A DNA stretch of 64,000 nt from Agrypnia vestita (GCA_016648135.1 JADDOH010010024.1:81000-144999); one strand, 5' to 3'; shown: positions 21,715 through 33,530, counted from the first letter of the stretch. Translations and numbers: made by a program. Notes: generated by a model not told the origin, from the sequence alone.

Positions 21715-22200
21715 ATATGAGCTGTGAATGTAAGATTCATCCGTATATACTATAGGTCTGCCTTGGGATCTATTTTGTTTTAGTTTGAAAAGATATGAAG
21801 TTCTTTTGAGTCTGATGTGACTTTTTTCAATCAATATTTTTATTTTATTTTGTGTCTTTCTCCACCTAAAACTTAGGCTGCGAACGATCTTCCTTAGTGA
21901 AGAAATGCTACCCTCAAAGTGTATACTATCTTTCAAAACTTCTAATAACATTTTAATGTCGGAAATGCATATTGAACTAGATGGAAATTGCAGATAGTTC
22001 GCCTTTTGACTTCTTGGTCAAAGCTGTCCACTGTAGATTTTTATGATAACCTTGGTTGCTTTTTACCCGGTGTACTGAAAACAACTTGTACAGTCGACGA
22101 TGATATGGATACTGTTGGCTCTGGTTCCTTTGAGATTAAAGGCTGTGGTTGTGATGTTGATACTTTAACGGCTGCTGTAACTTGTTTGCGTACTTCTCAA
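21715..22200 (-). pseudogene. IS630/Tc1-related DDE transposase relic
   Basis: Frames on the minus strand give FSTPGKKQPRLS, then IRRTICNF-type residues, SISSLRKIVRSLSFRWRK and GRPIVYTDESYIHSSYT. YTDESYIHS contains the first catalytic Asp of this DDE group. The frame ends where the jockey tail begins (about 21,712). It is related to the element at 19,278-20,629. Confidence 0.65.
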
Positions 22201-22769
22201 ACTCGCTGAAAACATCTCTTAGAAACACCAGTGGCTTGCGCCTGGGTGTCGCTTATGTACAGAATGGAAATCCAGGCCCCCCGGAACATGTCCGGACCAA
22301 TCAGAGAGCCGGTTCTACCGGCGACGGCCAAGCGCCGGCCGCCCGGCAAATGCCGTCCTGAGTTTTATTAAATTTAGTTTTAAATTAATTAAAATTATTA
22401 TGTTAATTATATCATTTATAAAAAACTACGTCTTGCCAATAGTATGGTAATTTACTGGAATCGTAAAACAGAATTTACTGAGATATTAGAGAATATGTGC
22501 CGATTACCGCAGCACGTATGATAATAAATTCTACAATTAATTCGATAAAAAACCGACGGGTTCAAACCAAACAGGGAATAAAACAAAACATCATCTGTAT
22601 TTCGTAATAGTAGTAAAAACAAAACAATAACACTGTCACGCTCATGACAGGGCGGGAAATATGTGTACATGCCAGCTTTAGTCAAACGACCTGTAATATC
22701 TAATAGCATTCAATAATTTATCGTTAACTTCATAACTTTTGGGAATCTCGTACAACTCGGTACGGCTTA
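22201..22769. other. No gene; short GC-rich patch
   Basis: 22,240-22,370 is GC-rich (GGCGACGGCCAAGCGCCGGCC) and may be a promoter of a dead element. Otherwise nothing is recognised. Confidence 0.4.
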
Positions 22770-22916
22770 GGCCCGGTTGCGCCATCAGAAGTAAGAGTAA
22801 GAGTTAAGCAAAAAGCATAGATTTTTACGAAAACGAGTGTTTTGACTGGTGGAGAACGCAAAAATCTATGCTTTTTTCTTAACTCTTACTCTTACTTCTG
22901 ATGGCGCAACAGGGCC
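22770..22916 (+). mobile_element. Harbinger-type MITE, family M copy B
   Basis: Almost perfect palindrome of 147 bp flanked by TTA. Arms contain CATCAGAAGTAAGAGTAAG, absent from copies A, C and D, while the central AAAGCATAGATTTTTACG and the loop GGTGGAGAACGC are shared. Confidence 0.85.
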
Positions 22917-24469
22917 TTACTGAACCAAAATCCGGATTATTGTTCCTAAGTACTCGTCATTGTTCTAAATTCTAAATCTGCATTTCTTTTATTACAATTA
23001 TGGAAGATTACCCACTAAAAAAATATTAAAATAAATACTATTAAGTACGGAGACATTTGCATGTGTTCAATTCAAATTAAATACAAGATAATGGATCTTT
23101 AAGCATCTGGATGGATTCAAGTCCATCATTTCTACCATAAATTAGCAGTAACAACCAATTTATATGATGTAACATCATCGGATAATAGTCACGTATCCAC
23201 TAGTAACGGAAATATCAGTAACTAGAAGCTAATAAATCACTATCTCGAGAGAATTTGATCCAATATCGTCACCGAGCAAGGACTAAATCAATTGCAAATA
23301 GAGGGATATTCGGGAGCTATAAGGATAAAAGGCAAGCTTGCGGATCTGATGTACCATGGACGAGAAGGATGAGGCCTCTGGAACTCGGGTGTGCGCGAAC
23401 ACTCCCTGGGACTACTGGAAGACCTCTCCACGGACGGCGCGGTCTTGCGCAGCACACATCAAGATTATTCCTTATAGAAATCTGCGACTTAGATCAGTTC
23501 ATGGTTTATAATTTAAGAATACTCAATAACTAGACTTAGCTCAGGATTAGTGGCTAATTTGAAATATTGCTCATCAATAATAATTTAGGTGTAGATAATC
23601 CGTTGTAGAAAAACCAGATAGTAGGTACATTTACTTTGTAACAATTTGTGTAATAAATTATGTTATTAAATTAATCTGTTTCAGTCAATTGTAAAGTCCA
23701 TCTAAACTAGCCAAGTAATTCCCTGTATAGCTACTGTCCTCCACACTTGACCGAGTCAAACCGTAATCCCTGGTCTCATTGCTCTATGGCGGCAGTCGGT
23801 GGAGAACGAACTTTGGTCGGGCAGCTGCTAATTAAACGGTGCAGAAGTCTCTTCCAGATCTGACTACAGAATACTCGAAGCGTACCTCGCAAATATGGTT
23901 CGTCTCAAATATGGCGCTCCATAGGTACCAAAGTTCTGTACCAAAGGCCTGTACCAAAGTTTCGTCTCAATATATATACATATAAAATGTATTAATAAAT
24001 TTATTTTGATAGTAAATGTCTGAAAAAAGTACATATCATTGATAAATGCGAGTGAGTAATAATGAATAATAATTCGAATAAATATTTTCGTATTTAGCTT
24101 TTTTTTAAAATTGAGGTTTATGTCGCTGCTCAATTGATATTTTTAATTGTGATTAAAAAAAGATCTTTTCAAAATTTGAGGTTAATTTCTGGCCCTGCGA
24201 GTAGGGTTAAAAGTTCCACTAACCGATCTGACTGATTTTCAAATACGAAGAAAACTCGGTTTCATTAAATTGTTTTTGTTGCATTATGAGTCTCAGATAT
24301 ATACTCTACATTCTAATTAAGAATTGTATAATATAATAGCTCTATAATCATATATTCCTTTGATGCGTCCGCGACCTACATGTAACGTTCCGCATCGCGT
24401 CCTTTTTAAATTAGAAGATAGTTTTATTATAAAATATGTTTTGATTGGTGATAATATTGTTATTATGAT
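22917..24469. other. No gene recognised; small 13-bp triplication
   Basis: At 23,934-23,966 a 13-bp unit (TGTACCAAAGNNC) is present three times, flanked by TTCGTCTCAA on both sides. A moderately GC-rich block at 23,330-23,460 has no recognisable coding. Confidence 0.45.
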
Positions 24470-25035
24470 TTTAAATTTCGCGCAGCACCACAGGTTGCCA
24501 TCCTGCACCGCAAAGGGTTGGTAGGGGTGCCATCGCGGGCGTTCGGGGAGGCTACCCCACCTCCCCCGCGTATACAGGAGATTGGGGCTGTGTACCCAAG
24601 CATGCTCTTGTTGAGTTCCGACCGCGGTGAGTGTAGTAGCCTGCGCAGTGCGCTGCCCGGGCCCCTGCCCGCGGCAGCCCCCCTCAGCGGCAGGCGCTCC
24701 AGCCGCCGCCTTTTCTTTGATATCGTGGGCCGGCGCCATGATGAAGTCTTGAGAAGAGAATGGCCTGCAGCGCCTCGGACCACCCAGGCGATGGCCGCTT
24801 CACCACGGCGGGCTCCCGAGGAAGGCATGACGCCTTCCTGCAGCTCAGCCCCAGCGGCGACCGACGCCACGTGCTTCCGCGGCCTGGACCACGTGCGCCC
24901 CCGGCGAGTTACCGAGACTCCGGCCAGATGCCTCCAGCCGATCGTGCCGACGCGCCAAGCCTGGAACACGTGCGCTCTCCATGCGGTGTGCCACCCGCGG
25001 CATCCAGATGGCGGCAACGAGGGTCTCCGATAATG
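24470..25035. other. Isolated GC-rich island
   Basis: About 560 bp of strongly GC-rich sequence in otherwise AT-rich DNA. Overlapping open frames exist on both strands (207 codons minus, 171 and 110 codons plus), which is what lack of AT-rich stops produces by chance. None has a motif I recognise. It starts about 700 bp before the DNTTIP1 start codon. It could be a CpG-type regulatory island, the 5' region of a LINE, or horizontally acquired DNA. Confidence 0.5.
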
Positions 25036-25723
25036 AGCATGCGTTTTTTTTTGTGTGATGCTTTTAAACTGAATGTGAAAGGACAAGACTAACTTATGTG
25101 GGCGTCGGAACTGGTTGTGCTTAGGTCAAGATTAGTTATAAAGTTAGTAATAGTGTTCTAGAGTAAGGTTTGACTGTTTTCTTTTTGAATAAATATGTAT
25201 GTAGTATTATAGTGTTTTGAAACTCCCGCTGCTTTCCTTGACATTCCATTGATAAGGGCGCCTTGCACATTGCGTCGCATAATCTGCGCCTCACGTGGAT
25301 TATCCGAGCGTAACCCTCCCAATCACCTGTCATTTGTAAAAAGTGGCACATTCATTCCCACCTTCCCCTACATCGGGCCTACATTGAATGCCTGAGATGA
25401 AATATTTGACTATGGCAAATTTTGAGATATCAGACCATAGACACCATAGAAAAAATTCAATAGCGAAAACCTTGTCTCTTTTCTATGGCGAAAACAAGAA
25501 ATCCGTTTGAATGGAAGTTAATTTAGCGTTTAAAGTATTCATTACGAAATCACAATGAAAATAAGATAAATTTGTGTATTTCATAAGTAATAAATATAAA
25601 ACTATGATGCAAGTCATCGGAGACCCGGCGCGAGCGCGCTTTTTTTGTTTTATACGAAAGTAGACGTTTGCTGGTCAGCTGGTAAACAGATTTAGATCAA
25701 TCTTATTTACCAGCAAAAAGATC
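25036..25723 (+). promoter_or_regulatory. Presumed 5' flank of DNTTIP1-like gene
   Basis: No terminal repeats or coding. A GGCGCGAGCGCGC palindromic stretch (about 25,627-25,640) lies some 90 bp before the ATG and is the only CpG-rich spot; it may be near the transcription start. No TATA box is obvious. Inference from position only. Confidence 0.3.
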
Positions 25724-25867
25724 ATGGTTATTCAACGGAGCTGGAAGAATTCAAATCCGGATGCGCTGCTACAGAATTCATCTTCAGAAGACTCCAGTGG
25801 ATCTTGGCAGTTGCCTCCCTCTAGCAGAGGCGTGTCTAATTCACAAACGTCCAACAGTATGCCTAAT
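25724..25867 (+). CDS. DNTTIP1: DNTTIP1-like protein, exon 1 (start)
   Basis: Forty-eight codons from an ATG in a good context (AGATCATGG). The N-terminus is Ser/Asn/Gln-rich and probably disordered, as in DNTTIP1 proteins before the dimerisation domain. It ends AAT|GTAATT, phase 0, matching the phase of exon 2. DNTTIP1 (TDIF1) is a nuclear subunit of the MiDAC histone deacetylase complex, bridging HDAC1/2 and a MIDEAS-type scaffold. That exon 1 joins exon 2 is inferred from position, phase and character; this piece alone is not conserved enough to prove it. Two GT sites nearby make the exact donor slightly uncertain. Confidence 0.6.
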
Positions 25868-26447
25868 GTAATTTTGTTTTTCATTATTCTTTTTCATTCT
25901 CCACTGTTTTCACTCACTCATGAACATAAGTATGTTATTACATAATGCAATTTTATTCTAAAATACATTATCGTTTTGTTTACATGTAAGTCATCTCATA
26001 TTGTACAACTATGAAAAATAGTTATCTGGCAAAGAATGACAATTTGACAATTGATAACTGATTTTGAAAACATGTTTATGTTTTGGAAGCATTTTATCAA
26101 AAGTGCATTAACCCATTCTTGCAGAAGCAGGGGATTCGAAATCCCCCAAATCAATATTTATTCCGATAATTTGGCAATTAATAAGTAATTCAGTTGATAC
26201 ATGGTATAATCTTAATGTATAGAATGATATAAAATGTATGTTTCCATATTTTTTTTATTGAAAACCAAATATTTATATTAATTATTGTAGATATTTCGAT
26301 TAATTACTGTACCGAACCGCATACATACCGGGTATTATGTTTTGTTTCATTTGAACACATATAATAAAGGCCCTTATATCCCTTAAGTAGGCAACAAACA
26401 ATATTCAAGTAAAATAATTGTAATGTGGCGGTACCTGTCCAACCCTG

Positions 26448-26542
26448 TGCCATGTACCTATTGCTCGACCCAGAGTTTTGTTTATATTAACACAATAAAA
26501 ATCTCCGCGATATAAACAAAGGGGTCGAGCTAGGGACATGGC
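26448..26542. repeat. Imperfect inverted repeat
   Basis: Arms GCTCGACCC and GGGTCGAGC, each extended by CATG and TTTGTTTATAT matches, enclose a short AT loop. Probably an old MITE core. Confidence 0.5.
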
Positions 26543-27310
26543 GGACACCACACCAGTCAGGCCTCTGCCGTAACACCAGGTAGATCTCTGCGTGTCATGT
26601 ATTTCTTTGTTTGTCATTACATATAACTTGTACAGTTTAACATGCTTCTGGGGCCTATTTCCGGGAAGAAATAAACTGTAACAACATATCAGTCTTTCAT
26701 TCCGACGACCACAAAACTTCCCTAAAGTAATAAATGAAAAAATTAGTTAAATTAATGAGTGTTAATAGTAGCATGGAAAAAGGTGGGGAGGTAGGAGTCA
26801 GAGTAGAGGTGGTGGAAGAGAAGATTAGATGCAGTGAGCGATTGGCCAAAATTGAATTAGCGATGACACTTTCAATCCGTAAGTCGAGTAGCGCTATGGT
26901 GAAATAGTTTAATGGTGCTAAAATAAAGTACATACAATTTATAGCATTCTTTTCGATGCAGTGAGACCAATATTGAAAAGGTCAATATCGATACAGTTAT
27001 CATTGAATGCCTTACATGTGCGAAATAAATATTAAAGTTCTATTTACTTCCATACTTAAAAAGCCTAAAAATCCCAAAACGATAGGAATTATTTGATTTT
27101 TATGAGTACAATAATGATTCAGATAAATTTAAAAACATGTTTTAAAAAAAAAAGAAATTTCTAAAGGTAATATTCTTGGGGTCTCTTCGTACTCCCTTTC
27201 GGAGTGCTTTAAAATTAGTTACAAAAACGTTTATCTTAATTTTGTCTCCCCTTTTGTGATCCCCTTAAATGCCATTACTGTTTGTTATATTGGTGTTTTT
27301 AATTAAATAA

Positions 27311-27517
27311 TGAAATTTTACCGCAAGAAAAATTTCCATTTTTAACAAAGATTTATTTTTAAAAAATATTATGGGCAATAGAACATGACATTGAAAATCA
27401 TAATGTAAAAATATGATATTTTACCGCAAGCAAATTTTCCATTTTTAACAAAGATTTATTTTTAAAAAATATTATGGGCAATAGAACATGACATTGAAAA
27501 TTACAATGTAAAAATAT
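27311..27517. repeat. 103-bp tandem duplication
   Basis: The unit TTTTACCGCAAG ... GACATTGAAAAT is present twice with few differences; the copies start at 27,311 and 27,414. It ends 43 bp before exon 2. Confidence 0.85.
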
Positions 27518-27559
27518 GAAAGTAAGTAGGTTTTAATAAGCTATAATTATGGTTTTCAG

Positions 27560-27763
27560 CGGCATGTTATCAACAGACAAGTGGCCCTGAACACACTGGC
27601 AGCCATGCACCGACGGTACAATATTCCTGGGATAGTACACACCAGTGGAAGACCTCCAGCTGAATTCCGGGCCAGCGCCAACAAATCTCTCGATATATTA
27701 AGACAAAATATTCAATCTGCTGTTACAAAAGAGATTGACCAAGTTATAAAAAAATATTTAGAG
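27560..27763 (+). CDS. DNTTIP1: DNTTIP1-like protein, exon 2
   Basis: Flanked by TTTTCAG and GTACAT, 204 bp, phase 0 at both ends. The translation begins RHVINRQVALNTL and ends SLDILRQNIQSAV ... IDQVIKKYLE. The pattern S-x-D-x-LR ... EI-x-x-V-x-x-KY followed by KFF in the next exon is the conserved dimerisation region of DNTTIP1 (known in vertebrate TDIF1 to mediate dimer formation within MiDAC). The RQV motif near the start also matches. An RTE LINE copy begins 130 bp past the donor. Confidence 0.8.
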
Positions 27764-27892
27764 GTACATCATTTGCTTATTTTATAATTAGTAATCATTA
27801 GTTAAGACTGCGCCGAGCAAAATAACCCAAAACGGCAGTCACGGTTAAGTTGATATAATGGAGAATATTTATACAATAAGTATACAAATAAC

Positions 27893-28706
27893 GGCAAATA
27901 GCGAACAAAACCTACAAAGTCTAGTTAGCAGGATGTATGACTTATGCAAGGAAAGTGACCTTATTATGAATGTAAAGAAGTCAAAAGTAATGGTATTCGA
28001 GAAGGAGGAAAGTAAGACAACGTGTGAAATACTAGTAGGCAAAGAATGTTTGGAACAAGTAGATGAGTTTGTGTACTTGGGAAGTATGTTCTATAGAAGA
28101 GGGAATGTTGAGAAAGATATAGAGAGGAGAGTGACTGCCGGGAGTAGGGTGAACGGTGCTTTGAATGCAATAATTTCTAATAGAAATATGTCTACCGAGG
28201 CAAAACTGGCGGTACATAATGGAGTTCTGGTACCGACACTAATGTATGGAAGTGAAGCCTGGAGCTGGCAGAAGAGGAACGAAAGTAGATTGAATGCAGT
28301 GGAGATGATGTCCCTTAGACGTATGTGTGGTAAATCCATGTATGATAGAGTAAAGAATGAAGATATTAGGAATGAATGTAAAGCTGATCGTAGCATAATA
28401 CAGAGAATAAAAATAGGGTCGCTCAGGTGGTTTGGGCATGTTGAGCGAATGAATGAGGAAAGAATGGTAAGAAAGATATATGATGCAAGTGTTGACGGCG
28501 CCAGAAAGAGAGGGCGACCACGGAAGACGTGGCATGACCAGATTAACCAGATACTGGAAGATGGTCCTGTTAGAAGCCTGAACAACCGTCGAGCTTGCAT
28601 GCGAAGATGTATGAATGTAGACGAAGCGAAAGGACAGAAGAGTATGGCGCTCTATCCTCTCTGCCTACCCCTACGGAGAAACGGCGTGATGGTAAGTTAG
28701 TTAGTT
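27893..28706 (+). mobile_element. RTE-like LINE, 3' fragment, copy 2
   Basis: The sequence follows the element at 5,525-6,356 with only scattered differences, so both are young. It begins mid-RT at GGCAAATAGCGAAC, just after the YADD motif. A 10-bp deletion near 28,631 shifts the last codons. The tail is (GTTA)n instead of (GTAA)n. It lies in intron 2 of the DNTTIP1-like gene in the sense direction. Confidence 0.85.
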
Positions 28707-28857
28707 TACAAAATATACATTTGATATCACGAAGAATGTGTTTACAATTAGTCCTTGGCAAAAATTAAAAAATTATTAATAGATTATTTAACCTTTTAAC
28801 TGCCAGCCATATTTACTATGAGGGACACCTATAGGCCAGACATTTTTCCGTAAAATA

Positions 28858-28877
28858 AAAAAAAAAAAAAAAAAAAT
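28858..28877. repeat. Poly(A) tract
   Basis: About twenty A residues inside the piggyBac-like element. Confidence 0.8.
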
Positions 28878-29202
28878 AAACATAATATGATGAAAAAGTG
28901 TAAGAACTTACCTAAGAATTATGTTTTCCGAATTTATGACGGAGTTTTTTGAAGCAAAAGCAAAATAAATTCATTCCGCAAAATATACAACAGGGTTGTC
29001 ACAATTTCACTTTTTTTTGTTTTTTTTTTAACCTGTTTTTTAATGTTACACCTTTAATATCTTACTATTATATAGTGAAGTCTTCCTGCGTATGTGGTAT
29101 ATTTCAAAATACGGTTCAACTCATAGCATTGAATGAATCAAAACATGAATCAAAATTATCCTTTGAGGCACGAAAGGATCGCTATCGCAATGAAATAGTG
29201 GT

Positions 29203-29373
29203 CTAGGTACTATCGACGTTACTAGTAGAGGTAATAATTTCTATTTCGTCAGGCACATTATTTTCATTTTCATCCGGCTCAAAAAACTCTCGCAATTCGA
29301 ATTCCACATCACTCTCATCAGATTCGGCGGTTTGTCCAACAATCTCATCTTCATCATATGTCAGCCATTGTAA
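29203..29373 (-). pseudogene. piggyBac transposase N-terminal acidic fragment
   Basis: One frame reads LTYDEDEIVGQ, then ESDESDVEFELREFF, and stops at 29,203. A run of Asp/Glu/Ser after L-T-x-E-E is how piggyBac transposases start. The catalytic part is absent. Confidence 0.5.
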
Positions 29374-30329
29374 TGTCACAAAAAGAAATATAAAAAATGT
29401 TTTATAAAAATACAGAGAAACAAAAAATTCACGCGAATCTCGCGAAAAAAGATAAAAATGTGGTGTATATAGATCGCGGGCGCCGCGCCGCGTGGCTCGA
29501 TGCGAGCGAGGTTTGTACCTGCTCGCCGCGAGCCGACGCCTCTTGTATTACGAGTTGCCGTTCCGTATACACACACGCGCATGGCGTTTGCAATAAATAA
29601 ATCCGTTGCCGCATGTATTATAACAAAAAATTAACACAATAATTTGAACACAACGTGTACACAGAGAAAAAATTAACACGATAATTTGAACACAACGTGT
29701 ACAAAGAAAAAATTAATTTCATAAACACACTATATAGATATACTCACTCACATTGCATTATATACAGGAATACGGCGAAATAAACTCACTGATATTTTAA
29801 ATAATCGTGAACAAAATCAAACTGAAGTACTGAAAAACAGAGAAACAAAAAATTCAGTTGAATCTCGCTAAAATAAAGATAAAAAAATAATTTTATAGAC
29901 GCACAAGATTGTTATATTCACTCAGATTGCATTAAAAATACGAAAGTGGCGAAAAAACCGACGAATATTGTTAATAATTGGGAACAAAGTCAAGCCAAAC
30001 GCGCAGTTTTAAATTGAAGTATTGCAGGATTCCCCGTTTCTCAGCCAAAAAACTTTGCAAGCGGCGACCCTAGCGAACTCTGAGAACTGTCAGATGAAAC
30101 ACTTTAATAAATCGCTAATTTTACGAGATTTGGTGGTTTTAAAAATATGGTAACTGCTTAGGATCGTTGTCTATAGATGCCAGTACGATCTAAAATTGGT
30201 GACGTGTTAAAAATCATTTGTCATTGTGCGCATTTACATGGAAAAATTCCCGCGCGGTAACGTGGCACTGGCCTGACGGGACATGCAAAGTTTCGCGCGT
30301 TTACGCGGCAGTGGCACTGATCGGGTTAA

Positions 30330-30940
30330 TAACACTCTGTAAAGACGGTTAAAAACCTAAAAAGACGTGCCGGCAATCAGTAGAATTTTGATAGTTAACT
30401 GTAAATTTTTTCTCAAATATTAATTCCTAAAAATCCCACTTGTGTAAACTATAATTCGTCCAGCTTACATTTTAGAAATATTGTCTGGTAATTTAAATAT
30501 ATATTTTTTAAACAGCAACTAAAATCGTCCATACATTTTTACTATTACTAAAGATTACAAATATAAACGCTTACGATTGGAAAAGAATTTCAGTCGGTTG
30601 AGAGCCGTCAGCGATCAAAGTTTATACCCGTTTTCCGACGATGCGTTCTATGTTCGAATTCGTATGTTACACTGCGCACACCGAAAACGAGTTAAGTGTA
30701 TTTTTTTGTAGACAACCGAGTTTTACATATTATTGCTAACTTGTTTGTTTATCTTTTTAATGTTTGAGACAAATTAAATTTATACAATAATTTTTGTTTT
30801 AGTGAAAATGGGAAGGCAAAATAATTAATATTTTGAAACACGAATCATGAGCAATGATACACCGTATTTTGAGCATTTTTGGAATAACTACTTACTTTCA
30901 CATTTATTTTAGTTCAGGAATCTTTGTAAACTAGGTATTC
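30330..30940. other. No gene recognised
   Basis: AT-rich spacer without repeat partner. Confidence 0.45.
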
Positions 30941-30949
30941 TGTTTCTGA

Positions 30950-32490
30950 ATTTACAATAGAAGACAAAAATGAAGGTGAAGAAGAAATCATAATCAATAG
31001 AAATAGAATTGTGGATTTTGCTCAAGCTAACAAAACTTTTGGGCTAAAGTTCTGGAACTGAAACAGGAATTGTTGAATGCTCAATACTACGTTTTTGGTA
31101 ATCATAGCTTATGCAAACCCTACTATTGCAAAAAATTGATTAAAAATGAAGAAACAACAGAGAAAAACCTAGTATAACAGTAATGAAAATTTCAGAGGTT
31201 TAATATTTTTAGCCATATTGAAATTCATTTCCAGATTGGTGAATAATGCAATAAGCCTAATGCATAATGTGAACAGCAATATAGCTGACATTTTCAATAG
31301 TGTGATAGCGAAATTGGTGGAAACGAATAAACCCTGGCAGACAATCTTATGCAAGACGATGTGCAGCGTCAGTAGTCTCCTTCAATTCAAGACAAACACA
31401 GACCTATCTGAGCAAAAAAAATTCCTGCGAAGTCCAAACAAATTAATCAAACGACTCTAAGCTAAAAGAAATATTAAAAGATTGGCATCAGCAAAACGCA
31501 AATGAATAGGTTAATTGAATACTTTTATAACCAAGAAGGCTACTAGAGCTTGACCAACGTAAATTGGCATGCGGCGACTTTGGAACTGAATCCCGCCCCG
31601 CCCGCACCCGGCGGTAACCCCTCACCCTGTCATTCAGTTCAATCTCGTATTTGCGCGTGACTGTGACATCTTGATTTCTAATATTCACTGAATTATTGTG
31701 TCCAAAACATCCAGAACAGTCCGGGATGGTGCAAGAACAATTGCCAATGAAGTATTAAAGTTTTGCGAAGTTGAAAAAACAAATATTGGACCAATATTAC
31801 CGTTTGACAAGACTTAAGATAGAGCGGAGTTTCTTTAGTGTTGCCCGACCAAATTTCTATTAAAGGCTCCAACACCGGTCACTTGTATATTATATATTGT
31901 CACTTATATATTGTCACGTGTATATTATGTATTGTATAATAAATTTACACCCTGGCAACGTCTGTTTCGTGACAGGGATGCCCTTCCTCGCACGCCAATT
32001 TACACAATGATAAAAATTACGGACAGTTTAGAAAATTACCTGGGTGAGGCCGATTTTGATTATGCTAAGACTAAACGTATGAAAAATATTACTTTGACTG
32101 ACATATATGGCCACACACTGAAAAGAAGAACTATTCTGCAAGCTGAATCAATCAAATGATGATTCAGCTTGCCAAGGATGGCAATGCCAATATAAATAAA
32201 AAACATGATTGATATTTCCAGGTACAAGGACAAGTACACGACACATGGAAAAAACATGCATAATTGCAGTTTTGACGGACGTGGACATGAAAATAGAACT
32301 GATAAAGGAAGATAAAAAGTTTTGAAGTAACATGAAAAAAAATTAAAAATATTTTACTTTGATTGTTTTCTGCCAGAAATAATTGACTTCAGATTAGATA
32401 GGCAAATGGAAATGAAGGAACCTGATTACATTCTAACGTACGAAGCGATCAAAAAAAGGAGATTGAAAAAATTACTTAGCGGGAGATGAA
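30950..32490 (+). pseudogene. DNA-transposon gene with YqaJ exonuclease domain, decayed
   Basis: Broken plus-strand frames give, in order: NAQYYVFGNHSLCKPYYC (about 31,070), RLVNNAISLMHNVNSN (31,230) with IADIFNSVIAKLVE, a decayed MPFLA-like spot (31,980), YFQVQGQVHDT (32,205) and LPEIIDFRLDRQMEMKEP (32,380). The first blocks fit the end of a Mutator-like transposase domain; QVQGQ and the tail fit the YqaJ viral-recombinase-type nuclease domain that such arthropod genes carry. A GC-rich insertion-like patch sits at 31,550-31,640. Many stops; non-functional. Confidence 0.55.
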
Positions 32491-32579
32491 TGAAAATAAG
32501 AGTATAACAAATGCGAAAAGCCAACTTAAATCAATCAATAAGCGGCCTCGAAATTGCAATAAAAATGTTTTATTAATCC

Positions 32580-32606
32580 CATCTGCCCTCGAATGACTAA
32601 ACGCTG
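32580..32606 (-). repeat. GTTTAGTC unit, inverted copy
   Basis: Read on minus, GGTTACAGCGTTTAGTCATT matches 37,159 onward (GGTTGTAACGTTTAGTCATT). Possibly the left terminal repeat of a ~4.6-kb element ending near 37,185. Confidence 0.5.
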
Positions 32607-32845
32607 TAACCTCAAAAAGTGAGTTTTCAGTAAATCGCGTTTTAAGTTTTTGTTTTTAAATAGGTTCAGAAATCTAAACGGGTAGGCCTAGAAACTTGAA
32701 ATAACATTCGTATGATAGCTGAAAGTTTCTTTTATAAATTATTAGAAGACTGTAAATTAAAAATTTACATGTGTATACCTAAATAAGGCCAAAATGTGTT
32801 TTTTCGGAACATTATTTAAAGTAAAATGCATACATTACAAAACAA

Positions 32846-32878
32846 TGTAGCCTAGGGTTGCATTGTTTAGTCGTGACA
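32846..32878 (+). repeat. GTTTAGTC unit, copy 2
   Basis: AACAATGTAGCCTAGGGTTG followed by CATTGTTTAGTCG aligns with the units at about 37,150 and 37,225. Confidence 0.45.
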
Positions 32879-33379
32879 CAGTTGGTCGATACAATGAAAA
32901 AATCATGAAAAATATCAATAAAAGACATACATTTATGGTTTTATTTTACAAAATAAAACAATTTTTTTTTTAAATAGCAACTACAAAAAAATGACAACAA
33001 TATTTGAAAATCTTAATAACGTAATTATAAATTATTATATAAAATAAAAAGGGAATGTACGTGGAATTACTTCTATTATGTTTATATTGCAGTTTAAATA
33101 TATATAAAGCAAAATAACAATTCAATTTACAACACCAAGTATGTAGGTATTTATGATCGAATGAGGGAAAGTGTGTTAATTTTTACTTCTAATATTTTTC
33201 AGCCAGAAGAACGGTCGGCGGAGAAACTAATATAAAGGATTGAAAAATAACTGAAAACCTTTTATGTATAATTTTATATGTAATATATATTATACACCCC
33301 ATTCTTGTCACAGAATTGTATATACATACATATCCATATAAAAAAACAAGTATATTATGTTCTACATATTAAGGTCATC

Positions 33380-33530
33380 CTGGAGAGTAGTTATTATCGT
33401 TCACTTCTATTTTTCAAAAAAGGTAGGTACGCCGTGAAATTGGCATCTTAATATCCGAGGATATTGGTGTTCATAATATCCTTCTTCTTTTCCTTTGATA
33501 TTCCTTGAGGCATTGACTGTAGAGGTTGAT
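33380..33530 (-). pseudogene. Transposon protein C-terminal fragment
   Basis: The minus strand reads PLQSMPQGISKEKKKDIM, a Lys-rich motif near the end of an unnamed arthropod transposon protein whose middle part lies at 36,180-36,662. The two halves flank the inserted element at 33,539-36,136. Confidence 0.4.

Larger units (their letters stand above)
25868..27559 (+). other. Intron 1 (inferred)
   Basis: 1,692 bp, AT-rich. It holds an imperfect inverted repeat (about 26,448-26,542, CATGTACCTATTGCTCGACCC pairing with GGGGTCGAGCTAGGGACATG) and a 103-bp tandem duplication (27,311-27,517). It ends TGGTTTTCAG. Confidence 0.55.
28788..30329 (-). mobile_element. piggyBac-like element, decayed
   Basis: TTAA at 28,788-28,791 and 30,326-30,329 flank ends CCTTTTAACTGCCAGCC and the complement of CCCGATCAGTGCCACTG; they share CC and TGCCA. 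The minus strand holds an acidic N-terminal transposase fragment (29,203-29,373). Tandem copies of a ~52-bp unit (TTAACACNATAATTTGAACA) lie at 29,610-29,715. Confidence 0.55.

Noticed and set aside
24463..25092. Three overlapping frames of 110-207 codons as genes
   Set aside because: All lie in the GC-rich island, on both strands at once, with no motif; lack of AT-rich stops explains them.
26405..26933. Two minus-strand frames of 70 and 78 codons
   Set aside because: No motif, and the first overlaps an inverted repeat; probably chance.
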